From Anaerococcus urinomassiliensis (GTDB lineage Bacteria > Bacillota > Clostridia > Tissierellales > Peptoniphilaceae), in contig NZ_LT635782.1 in NCBI RefSeq assembly GCF_900128425.1, positions 471,358 through 535,357 on the forward strand: 64,000 nucleotides of DNA, read 5' to 3'. Positions 26,919 to 35,031 of this stretch are shown in pieces. The number at the start of each line of letters is the position of its first letter. The first letter of the stretch is position 1. The position numbers and the translations under genes are program-made. The notes beneath the pieces are model-generated. The model made no database searches. It had not been told where the DNA came from and saw nothing but the letters and a program-made list of their open reading frames with translations.

Positions 26919-29112
26919 AAATTCAGGATTTTGCTTTGGCGTAAAAAGATCAGTAGATTTGGCAAGCCAGGCACTTGATAGCAAAAAAGACAAGTATACA
27001 GTAGGACCCTTAATTCATAATCCACAGCTTGTAGGAAAATTAGAAGAAGAGGGGCTAAAGGTAATTACAAAAGAACAAGCTCTAGAAATAAAGGATTCCT
27101 TGATCCTCATTAGGGCTCATGGAGAAAGCGCAGATTTCAAAAAAGCTTTAGTGGAAAATGGCAATGAAATCTTGGATGCTACTTGCCCTGTTCTTAGAAA
27201 TATATATAAAAAAATAATGGAAAAAGAAGATGAAGGATACCAGGTAATTATCATCGGAGATAGGAATCATCCAGAGATAAAAGCTATGGACTCTTATTTA
27301 AAAGATGGTATAATAATTATGAATGAGACTGAAGCAAAAAATATTAGATGTAAGAAGCCCATCTATGTAGTAAGTCAAACTACAAATAGAAGGGATTTTT
27401 ACTACAATGTTGCGAACATCTTAAAAGATAATAATGATAGTGTAGTAATAGATAACACAATATGTAATGCTACAAAACTAAGGCAAGATTCGGCAAAAGA
27501 CCTTGCCAAGGATGTAGATTGTATGATTGTAGTTGGTGGTTTTAATAGTTCTAATACAAATAAGCTTTTTGACGTGGCAAGTTTGTATAATAATAATGTT
27601 TTTAGGATTGAAACTGTTAAAGATCTACCTTTGCAAAAGCTCTCAGAATTTAAAAAAATTGGAATAATCGCAGGTGCGTCCACACCTGATGAGATTATTG
27701 AGGAGGTAGTAAGTAAAATGGATGAATTTACAAAAGAAGATTTTATGAATAGTCTTGAAGATAGTATGAAAAAAATCTATCCAAAAGATATTGTAACAGG
27801 AACAGTTATCGATGTTAAAGAAGATGAGGTTTTTGTTGACATTCAATACCGTGCAGATGGTATCATAAAACTTGATGAAATGACAGAAGAAGAAAGAAAA
27901 AATCCTAAAGAACATTTTGAAGTAGGATCAGAACTTGATGTTTATGTTATTAAACTTGATGATGGTGAAGGAAACGTATCACTATCAACTAGAAGAGTTC
28001 TAGGAATGAAGAGCTGGAAAGAACTATTAGAAAAATATGAAAACGACGAAATAGTTGAAGGTCATATAACAGGATTTAACAAAGGTGGTCTAACTGCTGA
28101 AGTTAACGGAATCCAAGGATTCATTCCTGCAAGCCAAGTTGCAACATATTTTGTTAAAAACTTCAAAAAATTCGTTGGTGAAACATGGGATTTAAAGATT
28201 GTTTCTATTGACGAAAGAAAAAATAGATTAGTTTTATCTCGTAAAGACGTTCTTGAAGGAGAACTAGAAGAAAGATGGGGAGAACTTGAAGAAGGTCAAG
28301 TAATAGAAGGTGAAGTAGCTAGACTTACAGACTTCGGTGCATTTGTTGAAGTAAATGGACTTGACGGATTACTTCACGTTTCTGACATTGCTTGGAGCAG
28401 AGTTGAAGTTCCATCTGATGTACTTAATGTAGGAGATAAAATCGAAGTTAAAATATTAAAATTAAACCAAGAAAAGAACAGAATTTCTCTTGGACGTAAA
28501 CAATTACTTGACAAACCATTCGATTCATTTGTAAACAGCCACGAAGTTGGAGATGTAGTAAAAGGTAAAGTAGTTAATCTACTAGACTTTGGTGCATTTG
28601 TTGAAGTAGCTGACGGAGTTGAAGGTTTAGTTCACGTTTCTGAAATTTCTTGGGATCACGTTGAAAAACCATCTGATGAACTTAATGTTGGTGATGAAAT
28701 CGAAGTTAAGATTATATCAATTGACAAAGAAGAAGAAAAAGTTGGTTTATCAATTAAACAACTAGAAGAAGCTCCAGAAAGACCAGAAAGAAAACCTAGA
28801 AGAGAAAATAGATCTAACAATAACCAAAATAGACCAAGAAGAAAAGCAGAAAGAAGTCAAAACCAAAACTTCTCTTCAGATGCGGACCTAAATAACAACC
28901 TAGGTAATCTTCTAGAACAAGCTCTACTTGGTGCTGGTGAAACAAATCTTATCGGCGAAGAAAATGAAGTTGATGGAGTTATAGATGATATTGAAGTTAA
29001 CGAAAATGTTGAAGAACAAGAAGAAGTTAGCGAAACAGAAATCAACACAGAAGAAGCTGCTGAATCTTTAGTTGAAGAAGAAGCAAGCGAAGCTGACGAA
29101 GAATTAGAATAA
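26899..29112 (+). CDS. ispH: IspH fused to ribosomal protein S1-like domains
   Basis: Bifunctional 737-residue protein. Residues 1 to about 285 are 4-hydroxy-3-methylbut-2-enyl diphosphate reductase, the last MEP-pathway enzyme, with the three [4Fe-4S] cysteines in GFCFGV (Cys12), DATCPV and TICNATK, and the GASTPDEII motif. From about residue 295 follow four S1 RNA-binding domains (starts near IVTGTV, IVEGHI, VIEGEV, VVKGKV), then a basic Arg/Asn-rich stretch and a long acidic tail. Codon choice becomes markedly more biased in the S1 part, fitting a highly expressed ribosome-associated protein. Such fusions are known in Clostridia and relatives; whether the parts are cleaved is unknown. Confidence 0.95.
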   Translation: MQIIIAENSGFCFGVKRSVDLASQALDSKKDKYTVGPLIHNPQLVGKLEEEGLKVITKEQALEIKDSLILIRAHGESADFKKALVENGNEILDATCPVLRNIYKKIMEKEDEGYQVIIIGDRNHPEIKAMDSYLKDGIIIMNETEAKNIRCKKPIYVVSQTTNRRDFYYNVANILKDNNDSVVIDNTICNATKLRQDSAKDLAKDVDCMIVVGGFNSSNTNKLFDVASLYNNNVFRIETVKDLPLQKLSEFKKIGIIAGASTPDEIIEEVVSKMDEFTKEDFMNSLEDSMKKIYPKDIVTGTVIDVKEDEVFVDIQYRADGIIKLDEMTEEERKNPKEHFEVGSELDVYVIKLDDGEGNVSLSTRRVLGMKSWKELLEKYENDEIVEGHITGFNKGGLTAEVNGIQGFIPASQVATYFVKNFKKFVGETWDLKIVSIDERKNRLVLSRKDVLEGELEERWGELEEGQVIEGEVARLTDFGAFVEVNGLDGLLHVSDIAWSRVEVPSDVLNVGDKIEVKILKLNQEKNRISLGRKQLLDKPFDSFVNSHEVGDVVKGKVVNLLDFGAFVEVADGVEGLVHVSEISWDHVEKPSDELNVGDEIEVKIISIDKEEEKVGLSIKQLEEAPERPERKPRRENRSNNNQNRPRRKAERSQNQNFSSDADLNNNLGNLLEQALLGAGETNLIGEENEVDGVIDDIEVNENVEEQEEVSETEINTEEAAESLVEEEASEADEELE

Positions 29113-29134
29113 GAAAATCTATAAAAATAACAAT

Positions 29135-29167
29135 AAAAGAAGATGATAAAAGTCATCTTCTTTTTTC
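29135..29167 (+). terminator. Rho-independent terminator
   Basis: GAAGATGA and TCATCTTC pair perfectly around a six-base loop and are followed by six T. It closes the unit ending in the ispH-S1 fusion. Confidence 0.9.
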
Positions 29168-29179
29168 AATGAGGAGTAA

Positions 29180-30529
29180 ATGGAAATTAAAGAAAAATAT
29201 AAAGATTATTTTAAAGGTAAAAAATACAATATAACAACGTTTGGTTGCCAAATGAACGAACATGATTCTGAAAGGATTTCCTATATCCTAGAAGATTTGG
29301 GCTATACTTATACAGAAATTAGAGAAGAAGCTGATTTTATCTTATTTAATACATGCTTAGTACGTGAAAATGCAGAATTAAAATTATATGGTCAGGTATC
29401 TTCACTAAAGAAACTCAAGAAAGCCCATCCAGAAAAGATCATAGCAGTATCTGGTTGTATGATGCAAACATCTACAGCAAGAGAGGTCATAGTATCAAAA
29501 CATAGAGAAGTTGATATAGTATTTGGTACAAAAAATATCAATTCACTTGCTGATTTAATATATAGGTATCTTGAAACAGGGGAAAGAGTTGTTGACGTAT
29601 CGACAGATGATGTCAAAGATGACTTTGAAAAATACAACTCTACCAATAACTTCCAAGCCTATGTAAATATAATGCGTGGTTGTGATAATTTCTGTTCATA
29701 TTGCATAGTTCCAGAATCAAGAGGTAGAGAAGAATCCAGAAGGCCCTATTCAATTATAGAAGAAGTTGAATATTTAGCTAGTCAAGGTTTTAAGGAATTC
29801 ACATTATTAGGACAGAATGTAAACTCATACGGCAATAAGTCTAACGATGGATTTACTTTCCCAGAACTATTAAATAGGGTTGCAAAAATTCCTGGTGTAG
29901 AAAGACTAAGGTTTACATCAAGTCATCCAAAAGATTTGTCTGATGAGTTAATATATGTCATGCGCGATAATGACAACATATGCAATTATTTCCATCTTCC
30001 TATGCAATCAGGATCAAATGAAGTACTAAAAAAAATGAACCGTCACTACACAATAGAAAAATATATTGAAAGAGCAAATAAATTAAAGTCAGAAATACCA
30101 GGTATAGCACTTTCTACTGATATTATAGTAGGTTTTCCTACAGAAACAGAAGAAGATTTCCAGGCAACAATAAATGCTTGCAAAGAAATTGAATTTGATT
30201 CAGCCTTTACTTTTAAATATAGCCCTAGACCAAAGACAGTGGCAGCTAAAATGCCTACAATAGATGAAGCGATAGTCCAAGATAGGTTCCAAAGGCTCTT
30301 AGATGAGCTATATCCAATATTTAATCAAAAGAACAAGGAATATATTGGACGAACTGTAGAAGTTCTCATAGAAGGAGAGTCAAAAAATAACACTGATATC
30401 CTAACAGGTAGAACTGATACTTTTAAGCTAGTTCATGTTAAGGCTCCAAAAGACTTAATAGGACAAATTGTAAAGGTCAAAATTACAGATAATACTTCAT
30501 TTACCATAAGTGGTGAATTGGTTAACTAA
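29180..30529 (+). CDS. miaB: tRNA-2-methylthio-N(6)-dimethylallyladenosine synthase
   Basis: Radical SAM methylthiotransferase that adds a methylthio group to i6A37 of tRNAs. N-terminal MTTase domain (TFGCQMNEHDSE with the first auxiliary-cluster Cys; NTCLVREN; VSGCMMQ), the radical SAM triad in RGCDNFCSYCIVP (about residues 165-177), and a C-terminal TRAM domain. 449 residues. No miaA is in the window. Confidence 0.96.
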   Translation: MEIKEKYKDYFKGKKYNITTFGCQMNEHDSERISYILEDLGYTYTEIREEADFILFNTCLVRENAELKLYGQVSSLKKLKKAHPEKIIAVSGCMMQTSTAREVIVSKHREVDIVFGTKNINSLADLIYRYLETGERVVDVSTDDVKDDFEKYNSTNNFQAYVNIMRGCDNFCSYCIVPESRGREESRRPYSIIEEVEYLASQGFKEFTLLGQNVNSYGNKSNDGFTFPELLNRVAKIPGVERLRFTSSHPKDLSDELIYVMRDNDNICNYFHLPMQSGSNEVLKKMNRHYTIEKYIERANKLKSEIPGIALSTDIIVGFPTETEEDFQATINACKEIEFDSAFTFKYSPRPKTVAAKMPTIDEAIVQDRFQRLLDELYPIFNQKNKEYIGRTVEVLIEGESKNNTDILTGRTDTFKLVHVKAPKDLIGQIVKVKITDNTSFTISGELVN

Positions 30530-30543
30530 TAATCAATTAAATT

Positions 30544-30603
30544 ATAAATGATATAAAATATTTATTATGCTTTTATAACTATTATAAAAGTGATATCATT
30601 TAT
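30544..30603 (+). repeat. Nested inverted repeats upstream of the V-ATPase operon
   Basis: Outer arms ATAAATGATAT (30544-30554) and ATATCATTTAT (30593-30603) are exact reverse complements; inside them CTTTTATAA (30570-30578) and TTATAAAAG (30582-30590) pair around a three-base loop. The right side also contains the palindrome TGATATCA. The structure lies between miaB and the first ATPase gene, directly before its AGGAG site. It could be a miaB terminator, an operator, or a leader RNA hairpin; no T run follows. Confidence 0.6.
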
Positions 30604-30624
30604 ATGTTAAAGGAGATGACTTAA

Positions 30625-31599
30625 ATGAGAGATGTAGTTGTTAAAGCAAAAGCTAAAATGGGAAAAATTCCCGATAATGATCTTTACTTAAATCTTGCAA
30701 GCTATGGTGACTTTGATAAAAAAGTTGATATACTTTCAAAAGCTTATCCCGACATTGATTACAGTAGGGAGAAAGTAAATCTTGAATCTAATAACTTTAA
30801 GAGGATTTTTGCAGAGATTAAAAGTATAGATTATTTTCTAACAGGTCTTGAAAGTGACTTCTTTAACCTATATTTTTCTAAATATGAGATTTTGTTTTTA
30901 CAAGAGATTATTGAGTCTCTTGTGAATGACAATTTTGCTGGGAACTATCTGACTTTCAAATCAAATCCTCTATCTGATAATTTTGTTATAGATAGCAAGA
31001 TGGATTTGGAATCTTTTATAAAGTCTAATCAAAATAGCAGATATTATAGGACCCTGCTACCATTTTTAAATAAAAATATGCAGGCTGAAAACTTGATATT
31101 TCTAACAAGTAATGCTCTTATGAAATTTTATTACAGATCTTTGTTAAAATTATCTAAGAAATTAAAAGAGCATAAACTTGTTAGGAATTTTTTGGGTGAA
31201 GAGATAAATCTACTAAATTTTGAAATGCTTTATAGGCTCAAGAACTACTATGACCTTAACGATGGTGATATTTTCAATTATCTAATCGAAGGTGGCAATA
31301 GTTTTAATGGAGAGAGATTAAAAGAACTTTCTCTTTTATCAAAAGATGAGTTTTTAGAAAAGATGAGATCGGGCAAATATAGGAAAGTCTTTGCAAGTAC
31401 TGATAATATTCATAAAGAAATTAGAAAATATGAGCTGAAACTTTACAAAAGTGAAATAACTAAAGAAGAATCAGACATATTATATGTAATTTCTGCGATG
31501 AATATTATTTTTATTAGTGAAGAAAATATAGAAGCCCTCATGGAATTAGATGATAGTTTCAATAAAGATGAACGTTTAGAATATTTAATAGTGAGGTAA
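30625..31599 (+). CDS. V/A-type ATPase subunit C (d/AC39-like)
   Basis: 324-residue, mostly helical subunit that caps the membrane rotor and couples it to the central stalk. The sequence is divergent but has the family's repeated three-helix pattern with phrases such as SIDYFLTGLESDFFNLY and IESLVNDNFAGNYL, the length fits (330-350), and it is the first gene of an otherwise complete V-ATPase operon that has no other candidate for this subunit. Its strong AGGAG site is at 30611-30615. It is followed after two bases by the first half of subunit I. Confidence 0.8.
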   Translation: MRDVVVKAKAKMGKIPDNDLYLNLASYGDFDKKVDILSKAYPDIDYSREKVNLESNNFKRIFAEIKSIDYFLTGLESDFFNLYFSKYEILFLQEIIESLVNDNFAGNYLTFKSNPLSDNFVIDSKMDLESFIKSNQNSRYYRTLLPFLNKNMQAENLIFLTSNALMKFYYRSLLKLSKKLKEHKLVRNFLGEEINLLNFEMLYRLKNYYDLNDGDIFNYLIEGGNSFNGERLKELSLLSKDEFLEKMRSGKYRKVFASTDNIHKEIRKYELKLYKSEITKEESDILYVISAMNIIFISEENIEALMELDDSFNKDERLEYLIVR

Positions 31600-31601
31600 C
31601 A

Positions 31602-32486
31602 ATGGCAGTTGAAAAAATGTATCTGGTAAATATGATATCTAACTTGGATAATTTGGATAACTTCCTAGAAGATGTTATTAAAATTGGTGAAATAGAACCA
31701 GTTGATGCCTTTAACCAAGTAACAAATAGGACATTTAACATACGTGCAAGCGCTGAGAATGTAGATATTACAGAAGATATCAATAAGCTATCAGGCTTTC
31801 AAAAAGACGATGATGGCTACAATGAGAAATTAGTTGAACTTAAAAATTCACTAAATCTAGCCGATAAAAAGGATGGTAATCTTGTAGATCCTCAAAGAGT
31901 TAACGAATTCTATGATAGGTTAAAGTCATTAATAAAAGAAAAAGAAGAGTTAGAAGAAAAATCTAGGCAACTAAACATTTACAAAGAAAATGTAGACAAA
32001 TTAAGAGAATATAATATTGATATAGAGAAAATCCAAAATCTAAAATTTTTTGATTATAGATATGGTTCTGTATCTGAAGATGGCCGTTTCATATTAAAAA
32101 ACAACTATGAAAATATTCCATCACTGATTATCCACTTAGATAATGATGTTGATAGGGCTAGTTTAAATGCTATAGAAGAAATCTATGCCCTAGATGAGAC
32201 TACTAATAATCTAAATGATCAGACAGAAAAAGTTCTTGCAAATGAGAGATTAAATACAAGAAATGTATCTCTTTCTCTTGACCAAGAATACAACAAGAAG
32301 ACAAAAGAAGAGTCAGAAAAAATCTATAATAAAATAATGGAAGATGCTAATAATAAAATCAATAGTATAAACGCTGACTACCAATCCAAAATAAACTTTA
32401 TGGACAACATCTATAAAGAACACAAGGGTGAGGTTATTGATAAAATTGTCGATTCTCTAATTGAAGATAAAGATTTTGAGATGTAA
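31602..32486 (+). CDS. V-type ATPase subunit I, N-terminal part, with C-terminal helical extension
   Basis: 294 residues. The start (MAVEKMYLVNMISN, then LDNFLEDVIKIGEIEP) and the later FFDYRYGSVSED/IPSLIIHLDND region match the N-terminal cytoplasmic lobe of subunit I (stator subunit a), with a coiled coil at about residues 105-145. Instead of continuing into the distal lobe and membrane domain, it ends in about 90 helical, charged residues (DQEYNKKTKEESEKI, INFMDNIYKEHKGEVIDKI) reminiscent of the peripheral-stalk subunit G/H. No separate G/H gene exists in this operon. The remainder of subunit I is the next gene, in a different frame, so this is not a simple nonsense mutation. The G/H resemblance is inference. 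Confidence 0.7.
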   Translation: MAVEKMYLVNMISNLDNLDNFLEDVIKIGEIEPVDAFNQVTNRTFNIRASAENVDITEDINKLSGFQKDDDGYNEKLVELKNSLNLADKKDGNLVDPQRVNEFYDRLKSLIKEKEELEEKSRQLNIYKENVDKLREYNIDIEKIQNLKFFDYRYGSVSEDGRFILKNNYENIPSLIIHLDNDVDRASLNAIEEIYALDETTNNLNDQTEKVLANERLNTRNVSLSLDQEYNKKTKEESEKIYNKIMEDANNKINSINADYQSKINFMDNIYKEHKGEVIDKIVDSLIEDKDFEM

Positions 32487-32491
32487 AGTTT

Positions 32492-34318
32492 ATGGCAAAT
32501 AGATTTAATAAGCCTAGAATTAATGGTCAGGTATATGATGAGGAGAGTTATCTATTAGTCTATCCAAAGAAAGTTCAAGAGGATATATCAAGAACAATTA
32601 ATTCATTGGGTTTTGTAGATAAGGAAATTTCATCAAAACAAGATGACTATGATATAGAAAATGAATTATGTGTTACGAAAAGGGACCTAGAAAATATAGA
32701 TCACAAAATTGATGATTTAATAAACGCTTATAAAGATATAGTTAATAACATATCTTATAACATCAATTATCAAAACAAGGCCAAGAATTTTGAAGAGTCT
32801 ATGGCCTATGGTGAAAAATATTTCTACTTCTCAGCCCAGGTTCCTGAAAAAAAGTTAAAGGAATTAGAAGATATGGCAGACAAATATCCTGATACTAGGA
32901 TAAGTAATGATGATAATTCTGATTTTAAAGTAAATTCTGACAAAGATAATAAAAAACTTTCAGATGAAGAAGATTACTTATTAATTTATCCTAAAAAGGT
33001 AAGAAAGGATGTATCAAGGTCTGTAAATACTTTGGGTTTTGTTAATAAAGACCTGCCTAAAGATTTGCTGATCAAAGATATTGATGAAAAACAAAGTCAA
33101 ACTAATAAAAGACTTGATGAAATAAATAGTCAGATAGAAGAAGTCAATAGAGATTATCAAGATATTTTGGGTAATATTTCCTATTCTATTGAGTATGAGA
33201 AAAAATCTGACGAATTGAAAAACAATATGGCTCATGGTGATTCGTATTTCTACTTATCCGGATGGGTACCAGAAAGCGAACTAAATAAGCTTGAAAGCTT
33301 AGAAGATAAGTATGATGATACCATTATCACAACAAAGGATGTGGATAGTGTAGACGAACAACCGCCTACTAAACTTAAAAACAATAAGTTTGTAAGACCT
33401 TTTGAATATATGGTCAATATGTACGGCGCTCCAAACTATGATGAGATTGACCCGACTCCATTTTTTGCAATAACATATATGTTATTATATGGGCTAATGT
33501 TTGGTGACCTTGGTCAAGGTTTAGTTTTCCTAGCACTTGGCTTTTGGTTATCAAAGAAAAATGAGACATTTGGAGCAATACTCAAAAGAATTGGTATATC
33601 AGCATCCATTTTTGGACTTATGTATGGATCGTTTTTTGGTAGAGAGGATTTGATTCCTGCCCTGCTTATAAAACCCTTTGATAACATCATGACAGTTCTA
33701 ATAGCATCAGTTGTCTTTGGTGTAACTTTAATGGTGATTTCATATATAATTGGTATTTATAACAAAGTACATCTTCAAAATAATATTGAAGAAGGAATCT
33801 TTGGTAAAGAAGGTCTTGCAGGACTTATGATGATGTCATCATTTATCATAATAGTTCTTGCGATTGTAAATGTAGGTCCAGTTCCAAAAAATCTTGGTAT
33901 AGTCTTACTTATACTTTCAATAGTTATGATGATATTTAAGCAACCTATAGCAAGAAAGATAGAAGGAAACAAGAGGCTATATGACCAAGCAAAGGGAGAT
34001 TACTATCTTGAAGGTTCATTTTCTGTGATAGAAGCTTTGCTTTCAGTATTTTCAAATCTTGTATCATTTACAAGAGTTGGAGCCTTTGCAATAAATCACG
34101 TAGGTTTATATATGGCTTTTGAAGTTATGGCAAAACTTGCTGGTGGTGGCATCAAGGGATTTATAATATTAGTCGTAGGAAATATATTTATAATCGGCCT
34201 AGAAGGCATGATCGTTGGTATCCAAGGATTAAGACTAGAATTTTACGAAATGTTTAGCAAGTATTATGAAGGAAATGGTCATTTATTTAGGCCAATCAGT
34301 CAAAGAAAAATTAACTAG
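32492..34318 (+). CDS. V-type ATPase subunit I, duplicated lobe plus membrane domain
   Basis: 608 residues. It lacks the normal N-terminal strand of subunit I and opens directly with the distal-lobe motif SYLLVYPKKVQEDISR. This lobe/coiled-coil unit occurs twice, at about residues 16-141 and 158-285 (DYLLIYPKKVRKDVSR), each ending in YFYFSAQVPE or YFYLSGWVPE. From about residue 315 a polytopic membrane domain with 7-8 helices follows; it contains MFGDLGQGL and, near the end, SFTRVGAFAINHVGL, which holds the essential stator arginine facing the c-ring. The Shine-Dalgarno is weak, so translation is probably coupled to the preceding gene 5 bp upstream. Confidence 0.88.
   Translation: MANRFNKPRINGQVYDEESYLLVYPKKVQEDISRTINSLGFVDKEISSKQDDYDIENELCVTKRDLENIDHKIDDLINAYKDIVNNISYNINYQNKAKNFEESMAYGEKYFYFSAQVPEKKLKELEDMADKYPDTRISNDDNSDFKVNSDKDNKKLSDEEDYLLIYPKKVRKDVSRSVNTLGFVNKDLPKDLLIKDIDEKQSQTNKRLDEINSQIEEVNRDYQDILGNISYSIEYEKKSDELKNNMAHGDSYFYLSGWVPESELNKLESLEDKYDDTIITTKDVDSVDEQPPTKLKNNKFVRPFEYMVNMYGAPNYDEIDPTPFFAITYMLLYGLMFGDLGQGLVFLALGFWLSKKNETFGAILKRIGISASIFGLMYGSFFGREDLIPALLIKPFDNIMTVLIASVVFGVTLMVISYIIGIYNKVHLQNNIEEGIFGKEGLAGLMMMSSFIIIVLAIVNVGPVPKNLGIVLLILSIVMMIFKQPIARKIEGNKRLYDQAKGDYYLEGSFSVIEALLSVFSNLVSFTRVGAFAINHVGLYMAFEVMAKLAGGGIKGFIILVVGNIFIIGLEGMIVGIQGLRLEFYEMFSKYYEGNGHLFRPISQRKIN
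32537..33346 (+). repeat. Tandem in-gene duplication of the subunit I distal lobe
   Basis: Two copies of an approximately 125-residue unit lie at about 32537-32914 and 32963-33346 in the same frame. Shared landmarks in the same order are YLL(V/I)YPKKV, the DISR/DVSR then LGFV box, a coiled coil ending in NISY, then a block with MA(Y/H)G..YFY and VPE, then the L..LED/LE.LEDKY..T helix. A 16-residue Asn/Asp/Lys-rich linker separates them. Divergence shows the duplication is not recent. Confidence 0.85.
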
Positions 34319-34344
34319 TAGAAAAGGAAAGATAAGGAAAAATT

Positions 34345-34779
34345 ATGATAAAAAATATTGGATTTTTAGCACTAGCTGTAGTAGTAATTACAATTTACTC
34401 AGGTTTATATTTATTAAAAAATAATGAAGATGCCTCAAAAGATAAAATTAGAAAAGCACTTAAAATTAATTTGTTCACTTTTGTTCCAGTAATGGCAATG
34501 ATAGTAGTATTACTATTGCCAGCAAACTCATCAGCGGCAGCTGACGCAGCAGGTACTGCAGCAAGTAGTGCTGATGGACTAAAATACATTGGTGCTGCAC
34601 TATCAACAGGTCTAGCTACTATTGGTACAGGATTTGCAGTAGGTAATGTAGGTTCTGCAGCACTTGGAGCAATTTCTGAAGACCAATCTATCCTAGGTCG
34701 TACAATTATCTTCGTAGGTCTAGCAGAAGGTATCGCTATTTTTGGTGTTATCATCTCAATCATGATTCTTAACGCTTAA
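34345..34779 (+). CDS. V-type ATPase subunit K (c-ring proteolipid)
   Basis: 144-residue rotor proteolipid with four membrane helices (about 5-24, 41-60, 78-108, 115-143). Only the last hairpin is c-like: GTGFAVGNVGSAALGAI and FVGLAEGIAIFG with the ion-carrying Glu128. An alanine-rich linker joins the two halves. This layout, with one carboxylate per four helices, is the clostridial K form. Coupling ion (Na+ or H+) cannot be decided by eye. Codon use is optimised, as expected for a multi-copy ring subunit. Confidence 0.93.
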   Translation: MIKNIGFLALAVVVITIYSGLYLLKNNEDASKDKIRKALKINLFTFVPVMAMIVVLLLPANSSAAADAAGTAASSADGLKYIGAALSTGLATIGTGFAVGNVGSAALGAISEDQSILGRTIIFVGLAEGIAIFGVIISIMILNA

Positions 34780-34780
34780 A

Positions 34781-35020
34781 ATGAAAGCAAGAATATTATC
34801 TAACGACCCAAGTCTTATTGTAATGTTTAGGCTTGGGTCTATTGAAGGGATACAAACTTCTACTTATGAACAAGCCAAAGAAAAGTTTTATGATTCAATA
34901 AAAGAAGATGACCTTGCAGTCTTGATTCTTACAAAAACTGTTGAAAGCTGGCTTATAAAAGAAGTAAAAGAGCACAAAGAAAGTGAAAGTATTCCTTTGA
35001 TTGTTGTAATAGATGGTTAA
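34781..35020 (+). CDS. V-type ATPase subunit F (short form)
   Basis: 79-residue Rossmann-like central-stalk subunit. FRLGSIEGIQTSTYEQA and LAVLILTKTVESWL fit the family, as does the final strand PLIVVIDG. Usual bacterial F subunits have about 100-105 residues and carry a further C-terminal helix after that strand; here the stop comes directly behind it and no continuation is seen in other frames. Starts one base after the K stop. Confidence 0.85.
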   Translation: MKARILSNDPSLIVMFRLGSIEGIQTSTYEQAKEKFYDSIKEDDLAVLILTKTVESWLIKEVKEHKESESIPLIVVIDG

Positions 35021-35031
35021 TTGGAGGTAAT

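Noticed and set aside
27643..27915. Minus-strand Cys/Phe-rich frame inside the ispH-S1 gene
   Set aside because: Antisense shadow of AAA/GAA-rich coding sequence; no start signals.
31602..34318. The split of V-ATPase subunit I as a simple frameshift
   Set aside because: The first gene carries about 90 additional coding residues beyond the expected break point and the second opens cleanly at a domain border with its own ATG, which one indel would not produce.
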